Shown here: piece after piece, positions 7,895 through 15,000 of the stretch
Position numbering within the stretch: position 1 is the stretch's first letter
How the letters are laid out: each line of letters begins with the position of its first letter
Assembly (NCBI RefSeq): GCF_900100015.1
Contig: NZ_FNDD01000032.1
Span: 1-64,000, forward strand
Length of the DNA stretch: 64,000 nucleotides
Source: Vibrio xiamenensis
GTDB taxonomy: Bacteria > Pseudomonadota > Gammaproteobacteria > Enterobacterales > Vibrionaceae
Direction of reading: 5' to 3'
Translations under genes and position numbers: made by a program
The notes under the pieces: model-generated
Databases searched by the model: none
The model's input: the letters and a program-made list of their open reading frames with translations, nothing else
What the model was told of the DNA's origin: nothing

Positions 7895-9592
7895 TCATGA
7901 ATTAATATAGCTATCCATATTTTCCTTTAATTTATTAATAATCCCTTGCCCTTTAGCGAGTTTATCCCCACCACCTAATCCTTTATAGACACTAACTACA
8001 ATATCGTAAGACTTTTCCAAAACTTCATCATTAATGTCTTTAGGATTTATTTCAGAAAGAGAACGGAATCCGGGAAATTTATTATTAGCAAGTAAAACAG
8101 CACAAAGATAAACAATATAGAATTTAATATTGTTTTTATCAGATGTAATTAACTCATCTTTATTCCTCAGAATGCGCTCTACTTCTTTTCCTATCAATGC
8201 AGCCACATAGTAAGATTTAACATCATTATTGTCTTTATTATATAACTTTTGATAAGACTCATTATCTTCAAGCAAAGTAGATGGTCTAGCTCTAGCAAAA
8301 TCAGGCTTCTGCATCGTAATAGCCATCAAACATTGAGCTAAGAAAGGAATACTCACAATATCACTAGGCTTCTTACCATCATTCTTATAATAATTTTTCC
8401 TTCGATCATAAAAGAGACCTCTTGGTTTTAGGTAATCTTCAATATCTCGATGAATAGCATCCGTTGCACGAAGTGAGGCCTTAGGGATAGGAGTTTGACT
8501 GTTAGTAGCCCTAATGATTTTGTCTCTGCTAGCTTCATTATCTGGAACTATAACTCTTACAAGTATATTCCTAGAATCTTGATATTCCTTATTTTTTTCA
8601 GAGAAGAATCTATAGAGCTCTGTAGATGTTTGAAGCCCATTAACTATTTCAGGGTTGTGTATGATCAACTCTTTTCCACCAGGGGCTGAAACATCACTTG
8701 CTAGAACTGTTACCCCATTATTCAGCCACCAAAAATCTTCAGCAGAATCACCTAATTCCAAAGTTTCTTTTATATCAAGATTAACATTACTTCGCCCTTG
8801 ATAGTCTCGGACATTAGATTCAAAAATATGCCTAATAACTTTTCCATCATCATCTGTAATAAAATCATGATAATTGCGTAAAGCAACCAACGAAATGAAG
8901 ACTTTACCTTGGGAAGATAATGGGTTCTCAGCCAGTTTCAGAGTAAAGACCTCATTTTCTTTTTTTCTATATATTTCAAGAAGCTTGGTTGCTCCAATGG
9001 TATCAAAGGATACTTCAGCTTCAGTTAAAATATCAGAGACATCAGCTTTAAGTTCAGCGATCTGAGCTTCAACATTAGGATGAACATGAATACCTTTACT
9101 CACATAATAATACCGAACTTTCAGTTTTGGTTTTTTTGTCAATAATGAAAAATATGTCTCCTTAAAAAGACTGAATTTTGATAGTACTATCTCATTATAT
9201 CTACCTTTAAAGCTATCAGGATTAAAATCCAAATCTAATAGGTTTTTACTCAATTTCCCTAATTTAAGAACCGCATCTTCACCAAAAGACTTCTCATTTT
9301 TACTCTGAATTATTACTAACTCTATGACCGCATTTCTTTTATAATTTTCTGCTACGTTTGAGTCCTCATCGATCAAGTCATCATTAACAAAAACATAAAT
9401 AGAGTCAGCTCCACCATCAAGAGAAGTCCCACAGATCCCCTTTTCTATTTCATCATAGCTTAAGTCATAATTTCTTAATAATTGAGATGATGTATAAAAC
9501 TCAAAAAAACTATCTTCCGTTTTATATTCAGAATTGTTTGAATACTCTTGCTGAACAATTTGGTCGATTAATACCTGATCATTTTTAGACAT
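7895..9592 (-). CDS. AIPR family (abortive phage infection) protein
   Basis: 565-residue protein of the AIPR family (named for abortive infection phage resistance). Visible family motifs are VRDYQG (261-266), FWWLNNGVT (287-295) and NPEIVNGLQT (313-322). The N-terminal 100 residues carry a GGADSIYVFVND stretch followed by ELVIIQSK (Asp63, Glu91, Gln96, Lys98), which resembles a PD-(D/E)xK nuclease core. I infer this by eye and it is not proven. The gene is much more A+T-rich than its neighbours, has its own promoter-like sequence and terminator, and is boxed in by the 231 bp repeats and phage debris. It is likely anti-phage cargo of an element inserted at dusA. AIPR genes are often seen near restriction systems; none is visible here. 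Confidence 0.85.
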   Translation of the reverse strand: MSKNDQVLIDQIVQQEYSNNSEYKTEDSFFEFYTSSQLLRNYDLSYDEIEKGICGTSLDGGADSIYVFVNDDLIDEDSNVAENYKRNAVIELVIIQSKNEKSFGEDAVLKLGKLSKNLLDLDFNPDSFKGRYNEIVLSKFSLFKETYFSLLTKKPKLKVRYYYVSKGIHVHPNVEAQIAELKADVSDILTEAEVSFDTIGATKLLEIYRKKENEVFTLKLAENPLSSQGKVFISLVALRNYHDFITDDDGKVIRHIFESNVRDYQGRSNVNLDIKETLELGDSAEDFWWLNNGVTVLASDVSAPGGKELIIHNPEIVNGLQTSTELYRFFSEKNKEYQDSRNILVRVIVPDNEASRDKIIRATNSQTPIPKASLRATDAIHRDIEDYLKPRGLFYDRRKNYYKNDGKKPSDIVSIPFLAQCLMAITMQKPDFARARPSTLLEDNESYQKLYNKDNNDVKSYYVAALIGKEVERILRNKDELITSDKNNIKFYIVYLCAVLLANNKFPGFRSLSEINPKDINDEVLEKSYDIVVSVYKGLGGGDKLAKGQGIINKLKENMDSYINS

Positions 9593-9639
9593 TTAAAATC
9601 CAGACAATTAATTAATATATTATTAATATAATATCTAAA

Positions 9640-9680
9640 ATGACAGCCAATATGCAACTGAAAGCACCTGATATGTGATT
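9640..9680 (-). promoter_or_regulatory. Possible promoter of the AIPR gene
   Basis: On the minus strand TTGCAT is followed after 18 bases by TATTAT in an A/T-rich stretch about 50 bases before the AIPR start. A/T-rich sequence gives such matches easily, so confidence is modest. Confidence 0.35.
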
Positions 9681-9760
9681 CATTTAAAATTATATTTGTG
9701 TAGAGCTACCTTGGTTTGAAGCTAATCCCCCTATAAAACCTAACCTATTGTTTTAATAGT

Positions 9761-9838
9761 CTATACGATCCAACCGAGTATGGGAGCGACGGAGAAGCGG
9801 CAAGGTTCGAATTGCTTGATTTTATCGGGGTTAGACAC
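9761..9838 (-). pseudogene. Truncated 5' end of a second dusA copy (attachment-site remnant)
   Basis: The second repeat copy carries a GTG-started dusA head with the same first 13 residues as the intact gene, then RFSVAPILGW before a stop two codons later. In the intact gene the corresponding stretch is RFSVAPMLDW. From codon 14 on nearly every codon differs at its third base while the protein stays the same, so this piece comes from a diverged dusA. It fits the left-behind gene head or the element-borne attachment site expected after site-specific integration into dusA. Confidence 0.8.
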
Positions 9839-10028
9839 TGATTTACCTCAATATTTTTTGTTCAGTTATTGCCGTCAATCTCATGGAATTTCCCTAAAAT
9901 TCGCTTACTTCACGCATTGCGAACTCCGCGGTAAAACGACAGAGTAAAAATTGTGGGCGCATTATACACAGAGAATCCAAGACTTTTAAAAGGAAAGCTC
10001 TTACTAAATCATTTGGCGTGAAAAGAGT
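9798..10028. repeat. 231 bp direct repeat, copy B
   Basis: Second copy of 7424-7654, same orientation, 2374 bases away. Differences seen: G/A in the TACACGGAG / TACACAGAG stretch and T/G in CCAATAC / CCAAGAC. It includes a duplicate of the dusA promoter and ribosome binding site that now drives only a 25-codon dusA remnant. Confidence 0.95.
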
Positions 10029-10144
10029 GCTCGAACTAGAGAAGCAAGGGGGACTCGGTGTCGATAGGTCAGTACCCTCCGCGTATTACTTGATAAGTAC
10101 ATGAGTGGCCGAGATTTATGGGATAACTCAGGGCGCACCAAACG

Positions 10145-10440
10145 CTATGTCATCCGTATGCTCAGGGAGTGTGGGAGCCAGCCCTTCACATCGGTTTTGA
10201 GGGTGACGCCGACACCTATCCCATTAAATAGGACGCTGACTGCCGCAACAATCAGCGTTTGATACTCGGCCATTAGTCGAATTCTTTACGAAACGTTTCC
10301 CAAAGCCCAAGCAACCGACACCGCAGTGCTAACAATGCCGCCATATTGCCCCCCCGTCAGTCGTTACGCTCGCGGTCAGTAGATCAGGGTGACCAGAAGC
10401 AAGGGCGATACCCGCACCAACCAGTGCTACGCCTTTTTGG
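10145..10440 (-). pseudogene. Decayed phage segment with two small overlapping genes
   Basis: On the minus strand, a first piece (about 10440 to 10285) encodes STQKGVALVGAGIALASGHP and then loses frame at a run of seven G residues; the expected continuation and an end resembling WETFRKEFD appear in other frames. Its stop overlaps the ATG of a second piece (10273 to 10145) encoding MAEYQTLIVAAVSVLFNGIG plus about 20 residues. Both look like the small membrane proteins of phage lysis or tail modules, but I cannot name a family. The first piece lacks a start and sits directly against the terminator of the QueC-like gene. Confidence 0.5.
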
Positions 10441-10454
10441 GTTGAGGGTTGATG

Positions 10455-10495
10455 GAATAAATACAAAAAAATAAGGCCGCTTAAAGCGGCCTGTT
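10455..10495 (-). terminator. Rho-independent terminator after the QueC-like gene
   Basis: Minus-strand hairpin AGGCCGCTTTAAGCGGCCT (arms AGGCCGCTT/AAGCGGCCT) followed by TATTTTTTT. It lies about 30 bases past the stop at 10522. Confidence 0.88.
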
Positions 10496-10521
10496 CACTA
10501 ACATTCATGTCAAAAGTAGTC

Positions 10522-11244
10522 TTAGAAAAATCGGCGTGCGATCTTTCGAACCGTACCAAATACAACTGGAGCCTTACTATAGAGCTTGCCACGAGTGGTA
10601 AAGCGATTTTGCATGCCTTCCTCAAGGGAATACTTGCATGGATTGCACAAGCCACAAGGCGTATCGTTGATTGGAGAGAAACAAAACCAGGACATATTCA
10701 GTATGTCTAAATCCCCATCTTTCTTACATTCCTCTGCCATGTCGACTTTGGTGTAATTCAAAATCGGATACTTCAAAGAACCAAAGATAAGCTCCTCATC
10801 TGAGTCTCGCGCACCATCAGGATTATTCGCTCTTTGAGCCTCTAACTTGTTAACAAAAAACTCAGCTTTGTCATCACGATGAATGCATAACTCTAAATTA
10901 CTGATCTGCTTTGAAAGCGCCGATAGCCATATATATTGTGTTCCCATAAAGTTCTGCTTTAATAATCGACTATGTGCTTGTTTGTACTTAGGTTCAGCCA
11001 CTAAAGAATCAATATTGATATACTTAATCTCATTTACCGTGCCGTTAGAGTACTTAGCAGACAAAGCAGCGCGTATTTTCTGCATTTGTTTGATTTCTTT
11101 GAGACTTGACTGTCGGCTGGTATCAATAACGTAATACGGTTGAACAATGTTTCCTTGCTTAACGGCCTGAATGACTCGAAAAGACGAATCCCACCCTCCC
11201 GTCCAAAGTACGTTGACGCATTCGTTACTACTTTCGTTATTCAT
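10522..11244 (-). CDS. Orphan QueC-like PP-loop ATPase family protein
   Basis: 240-residue protein with the PP-loop motif WTGGWDSS (residues 14-21, matching SGGxDS of the adenine-nucleotide alpha-hydrolase fold) and four cysteines SWFC...CGLCNPC (188, 197, 200, 203) placed like the zinc site of QueC, 7-cyano-7-deazaguanine synthase. The similarity outside these motifs is low, so it is not a normal housekeeping QueC, and no queD/queE partner is nearby. The start at 11244 (MNNESS) has a GGGGA upstream; an ATG eight codons earlier is possible. It sits in the dusA-zur insertion beside phage debris and near an AIPR gene. QueC-like proteins occur in some defence systems and in surface-polysaccharide clusters; the role here is open. 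Confidence 0.65.
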   Translation of the reverse strand: MNNESSNECVNVLWTGGWDSSFRVIQAVKQGNIVQPYYVIDTSRQSSLKEIKQMQKIRAALSAKYSNGTVNEIKYINIDSLVAEPKYKQAHSRLLKQNFMGTQYIWLSALSKQISNLELCIHRDDKAEFFVNKLEAQRANNPDGARDSDEELIFGSLKYPILNYTKVDMAEECKKDGDLDILNMSWFCFSPINDTPCGLCNPCKYSLEEGMQNRFTTRGKLYSKAPVVFGTVRKIARRFF

Positions 11245-11268
11245 TGTAAAATTTCCCCATCCACACAT

Positions 11269-11670
11269 TATGAAATCAAACTCATACTAAAATTCTCATT
11301 GTGGGAATCCGCTAAGACTAGTCTGATTTTTCATCTCAATTTCTGAAGTCAGTAAATCTATTTCATCGCGCAAGAACCAAAATTGTTCACGAATCAGTCC
11401 AGCGACAAACCTTGCTGATGTTTGAATAGAGCGGCAAGTGGAAGGCGATGTATGATATTGAGGGATTGGTTAGATATAATGTTCTAACTGATGCGATCTT
11501 GTCGGTATCGTTTTGGTCGTGAATAGAGTAACGTATAGGATTCTCTTGGTATCAACGACGTACGTGTTTTAATACTATTTTCGAAGGTTGTAATTTGATC
11601 TTAATGAGAAAATTATTGTTTCGATACCAACTCTCATACGAAAATAGTATATGATTAACGTAGTCCAATA
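11269..11670. other. Gene-free 400 bp region upstream of zur with interleaved inverted repeats
   Basis: No convincing gene. It holds a perfect 12-base inverted repeat (ATACTATTTTCG at 11572-11583, CGAAAATAGTAT at 11639-11650) and an 8-base one (TTGGTATC at 11546-11553, GATACCAA at 11623-11630) in interleaved order. A small palindrome GTTAGA/TCTAAC also lies around 11470-11489. The region marks the zur-side boundary of the accessory insertion. Confidence 0.6.
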
Positions 11671-11673
11671 GTG

Positions 11674-12132
11674 ATGGTGAAAATTTTGGACCAACAGCTA
11701 ACAAAGCAAATTGAAGACATATGTGCGGCACGCGGAGTCAGGCTGACACCGCAGAGAAAACGTGTATTTGAGCTTATCTGCGCCAGTAAAAAAGCGTCCA
11801 GCGCCTATGAACTTTTGGACGAACTTAAGCTGAGTGAACCTCAAGCTAAACCGCCAACAGTCTATAGAGCTCTCGATTTTTTAATGGAGCAAGGGTTCAT
11901 TCATCGAGTGGAGTCGACCAACAGCTTTATCTCATGTTGTTCCTGTAATGCCCATAAACATTATTCTCACTTACTGATATGTGATCGCTGTGCAAACGTT
12001 ACCGAGATACAAAATGATAACTTGGTGGCTTTGTTAGAACAGAACGCAGAGAAGCATCAATTTCAAATCACGAATCATGTGATTGAATCTCATGGTGTAT
12101 GTGCCTCTTGCTCCTCTGAAAAAACACAATAA
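11674..12132 (+). CDS. zur: Zinc uptake regulator Zur (Fur family)
   Basis: 152-residue DNA-binding repressor that senses zinc and shuts off zinc uptake genes. N-terminal winged helix around RLTPQRKRVFELI to PPTVYRALDFLMEQGF, then a metal-binding dimerisation domain with CDRC and CASC pairs for structural zinc. A Fur-like HHDHHQ metal motif is absent, which separates it from Fur. ATG at 11674 is chosen, though a GTG one codon earlier exists and no strong ribosome binding site is visible. cheX follows 18 bases downstream. In related vibrios zur lies next to dusA; here about 4 kb separates them. Confidence 0.92.
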   Translation: MVKILDQQLTKQIEDICAARGVRLTPQRKRVFELICASKKASSAYELLDELKLSEPQAKPPTVYRALDFLMEQGFIHRVESTNSFISCCSCNAHKHYSHLLICDRCANVTEIQNDNLVALLEQNAEKHQFQITNHVIESHGVCASCSSEKTQ

Positions 12133-12150
12133 AGCTAAAGAAGAAGATTT

Positions 12151-12612
12151 ATGCGCGCTGAATTTGTAAACCCATTTTTAGCTTCTTTGATGAATGTGCT
12201 AAAAACAATGGCTTCACTTGAGCTGAAACCTCAAAAACCAAGAGTTAAGAAAGACGAAATTGCTCGTGGCGATGTGTCTGGTTTAATTGGTTTGGTCGGC
12301 CCAAAGACAAAAGGCTCGATGTCGATTACATTCGATGAAAGCCTAGCCTTGGAAATCATGGAAAATATGTTGGGTGAAAGGCCCAATGGGTTAAATGACG
12401 AAGTAACCGACATGGTAGGTGAAATCACCAACATGGTTACGGGTGGCGCAAAACGTATTCTGGCCGAAAGTGGCTTTGACTTTGATATGGCAACCCCAGT
12501 GGTGGTTTCCGGTAAAGGTCATACGATTCGCCATAAATGCGAAGGGGCTATTATTATTATGCCGTTTAGCTCTCAATGGGGTAACGCGTTTATCGAAATC
12601 TGCTTCGAATAA
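12151..12612 (+). CDS. cheX: CheX-like chemotaxis protein (putative CheY-P phosphatase)
   Basis: 153-residue protein of the CheC/CheX family. It contains the single GEITNMVTGGAK segment with the ExxN pair (Glu91, Asn94) used by CheX to hydrolyse the phosphoryl group on CheY. The remaining body (NPFLASLMNVLKTM; SMSITFDESLALEIM) also matches. It follows zur closely on the same strand, but the pairing is positional and no functional link to zinc is evident. Catalytic residues are present; whether its partner is a chemotaxis CheY or another receiver protein cannot be told. Confidence 0.85.
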   Translation: MRAEFVNPFLASLMNVLKTMASLELKPQKPRVKKDEIARGDVSGLIGLVGPKTKGSMSITFDESLALEIMENMLGERPNGLNDEVTDMVGEITNMVTGGAKRILAESGFDFDMATPVVVSGKGHTIRHKCEGAIIIMPFSSQWGNAFIEICFE

Positions 12613-12636
12613 CGTCAGTGTTAACTGTTACTCATT

Positions 12637-12666
12637 AAAAGCTTCCTTGTGGAAGCTTTTTTGTTT
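12637..12666 (+). terminator. Rho-independent terminator after cheX
   Basis: AAAAGCTTCC TTGT GGAAGCTTTT hairpin followed by TTG and five more T residues, 25 bases past the cheX stop. Confidence 0.88.
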
Positions 12667-12681
12667 TTAAAACCCGCATTC

Positions 12682-13239
12682 TTAAACCACAATATTTCTA
12701 CGTTGAAACTCGGCAAGGCAAGCTTCCACCATTGTGGTTATGCTCTCTTGATCAGAGAGTACGATTTCCGGCTCCGAAGACGATCTAGCCCTAGTTACTC
12801 GCCCACTTTGCGTCGGTTCAACATTAGGTTCAACGCCCCTAATCTCCACTTGCAGAAATTCATCACGCTTAAACAGATCGCGCAAATATTGAAATTCAGA
12901 CTGGCTCTCCAAATTAACGGTCGCTAACACGATTAATTGGGTATCAATAAGCAGTTTGGCTAGATGCCCAATCCGACGTAGATACTCGCGGCAGTCTTGT
13001 TCGGAGAAACCCAAGTCACTGCATAAGCCGTGACGTAATGTTTGCTCATCCAGCAGAAAGTAACGACAGCCAAACGCTTTAAGCTTTTGCTCCATCCCGC
13101 GAGCAAGCGCTAACTTCTGCTCTTCCCGAGCAGCAGAAAAACACACCAGTATGGGTCGCTCGCTTTTTAATTGGGCTCGAGTCGTTTTATCGACTATTTC
13201 TGGCTCCTGAAAAGAACGCTCTGAAAGCTTATCCATCAT
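12682..13239 (-). CDS. Degenerate CysC (adenylylsulfate kinase)-like protein, probably inactive
   Basis: The middle of this 185-residue protein, RHGLCSDLGFSEQD plus RRIGHLAKLL, is clearly derived from APS kinase CysC. The Walker A loop (GLSGAGKST in true CysC) is replaced by SAAREEQK-type sequence, the DGDN motif reads DEQT, the FISPHR segment is lost, and the C-terminal APS-binding lid is missing. The frame is nevertheless open over the full length and the gene starts 6-12 bases after the SLC13 permease, as real cysC does in vibrios. I infer a pseudoenzyme with a possible regulatory role, or a gene under decay. The start may be 13245 (GTG) or 13239 (ATG). Confidence 0.75.
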   Translation of the reverse strand: MMDKLSERSFQEPEIVDKTTRAQLKSERPILVCFSAAREEQKLALARGMEQKLKAFGCRYFLLDEQTLRHGLCSDLGFSEQDCREYLRRIGHLAKLLIDTQLIVLATVNLESQSEFQYLRDLFKRDEFLQVEIRGVEPNVEPTQSGRVTRARSSSEPEIVLSDQESITTMVEACLAEFQRRNIVV

Positions 13240-13251
13240 CGTCACTTTGCT

Positions 13252-14976
13252 TTAAAAAGGGAAAAAGTACGGAATTAAACTCAGCACTAAAGTGGAATAC
13301 GTCAGCGACATAGGAATGCCGATGCGCAAATAATCTTTAAGTCGATAATTACCGATGCTGAATACCAAAAGGTTGGTTTGATAGCCGTATGGAGAAATGA
13401 AGCTGGCGCTTGCACCGAATAACACCGCCATCACAAAAGGCATAGGATCAACGCCATAACTCATCGCCATGCTATAACCCAGCGGAAATGCCAAGGCTGC
13501 CGCGGCATTGTTTGTCACTAACTCGGTGAGAATCAGCGTGAGTAAGTAAGTCGCCACTAACGCGCCATACACACCAAAACCATCAAAAGTGTGCATGAAA
13601 AATTGACCGACGCTGGCGGATAATCCACTGGATAACATCAATTGGGCAATCGACAGCGCAGAGCCAACGATGACCATAATATCGATTGGGAAACGCCGTC
13701 TCAGTTCGCTGAGCTGAACAATACCAGCGGCAAGTAGCGCCAATAAATACAGAGATAAACCTTTAATCAGTGGCAAAACATCCAGCAGCGATACACCAAT
13801 TACAGCCACAAAGCCAAGTAAAACCAACAGCGATTTTTTATCATCAAGCCGCGCGCTAGAATCAAGATCGTTAACCTGAACAAACTCTCGGCGCTGAGTT
13901 TTACGTTCACTATTAAAGCGCTTACCTGGCACCAAAACGAGAGTATCGCCAGCGCTGAGTACAACACTTCCTAACCCACCTTCAAGACGCTCATGCCCCC
14001 GGCGAATCGCGACCACTACCGCATCAAACCGCTCACGAAATCGGCTGGCTTTTAATGTGCTACTACAGATACTTGCCGAAGAACTGACCACCACTTCAAT
14101 CAAATGCTGACCATTCAAGTGATGCTGTCCAAACAAAGTTAAGCCGTTAATTTCCTGCAGCGTGGCGACGCTCTCTATGTCGCCACAAAATAGCAGCCTG
14201 TCCCGAGCCTGGAGCTCAAAATCTGGCTTCACTGAAGCAACAGTCTGGCCATCTCGGATGACTTCGGCCAAAAATAGCTTACGCAGCGCACGCAAATTAT
14301 TTTCCGCGATAGTCTTACCAACTAACTGAGAGCCGGGTTCTACGCGCGCTTCGAGAAAATAAGGCAGGTCATCTTGACCGCTATCATCGTTATTAGGTAA
14401 CCAATAACTAAGGGGGATTAAAATAACCAGTCCGCCCGCGAGCACCGCCAAACCAATCAGCGTTGGCGTGAAAAAATGCAAACTTGGCAAGCCCGCATCT
14501 TCCACAAAGCTGTTGATGATCAAGTTCGTTGAGGTACCAATTAAGGTTAATGTGCCACCTAAAATAGCGGCATAGGAGAGAGGTAATAATAGCCTTGATG
14601 GCGCATGGGTTTGATTACGTTTTACCGCGCCAATCAATGACACCACCACCGCAGTATTATTGGTAAATGACGACAGAAGCGCGGTAGAAAGCCCCAATTT
14701 TGCCACTACGCTGCCGAGTCGCTGGCTCGATAAGCTGCGGCTCACCCAACTGATTAAGCGGGTTTTCTCTAAGGCGCAGGAAGCCAGAATCAACAGCACT
14801 AAGGTCAAAAGCGAAGGGTTAGTAAAGTTATTGGCCAAATCACTTAATTCTACCGAACCACTAAGAAAAGCAATAAAAGCGGCGCCAAAGAAGATGAAAC
14901 TCGGTTTTACGCGAGTGAACACTAACATCGCGACGATGCCGAGTAATACCGCTAATACAAATTGCTGTTGCCACAT
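13252..14976 (-). CDS. SLC13-family permease with TrkA-C domains (putative sulfate transporter)
   Basis: 574-residue inner-membrane protein. It has about 11-12 hydrophobic segments split into two halves around a central cytoplasmic block of two TrkA-C (RCK-C) domains (roughly residues 205-370). Conserved family stretches such as SFTNNTAVVV, TLIGTSTNLI and LVTNNAAAALAFP are the duplicated Asn-rich substrate/sodium-binding motifs. In vibrios this gene lies in the cysteine cluster between cysN and cysC, and sulfate is therefore the likely substrate. Here cobA precedes it directly (25 bases) and the CysC-like gene follows. Confidence 0.85.
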   Translation of the reverse strand: MWQQQFVLAVLLGIVAMLVFTRVKPSFIFFGAAFIAFLSGSVELSDLANNFTNPSLLTLVLLILASCALEKTRLISWVSRSLSSQRLGSVVAKLGLSTALLSSFTNNTAVVVSLIGAVKRNQTHAPSRLLLPLSYAAILGGTLTLIGTSTNLIINSFVEDAGLPSLHFFTPTLIGLAVLAGGLVILIPLSYWLPNNDDSGQDDLPYFLEARVEPGSQLVGKTIAENNLRALRKLFLAEVIRDGQTVASVKPDFELQARDRLLFCGDIESVATLQEINGLTLFGQHHLNGQHLIEVVVSSSASICSSTLKASRFRERFDAVVVAIRRGHERLEGGLGSVVLSAGDTLVLVPGKRFNSERKTQRREFVQVNDLDSSARLDDKKSLLVLLGFVAVIGVSLLDVLPLIKGLSLYLLALLAAGIVQLSELRRRFPIDIMVIVGSALSIAQLMLSSGLSASVGQFFMHTFDGFGVYGALVATYLLTLILTELVTNNAAAALAFPLGYSMAMSYGVDPMPFVMAVLFGASASFISPYGYQTNLLVFSIGNYRLKDYLRIGIPMSLTYSTLVLSLIPYFFPF

Positions 14977-15000
14977 AAGTGAATCCCAATAAGCGATAGA

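Noticed and set aside
10329..10655. 108-codon minus-strand frame running from the phage remnant into the QueC-like gene
   Set aside because: Its first half is an out-of-frame reading of the QueC-like gene and its terminator; only the last 35 or so codons (phage-like) have meaning, and these are described as a pseudogene.
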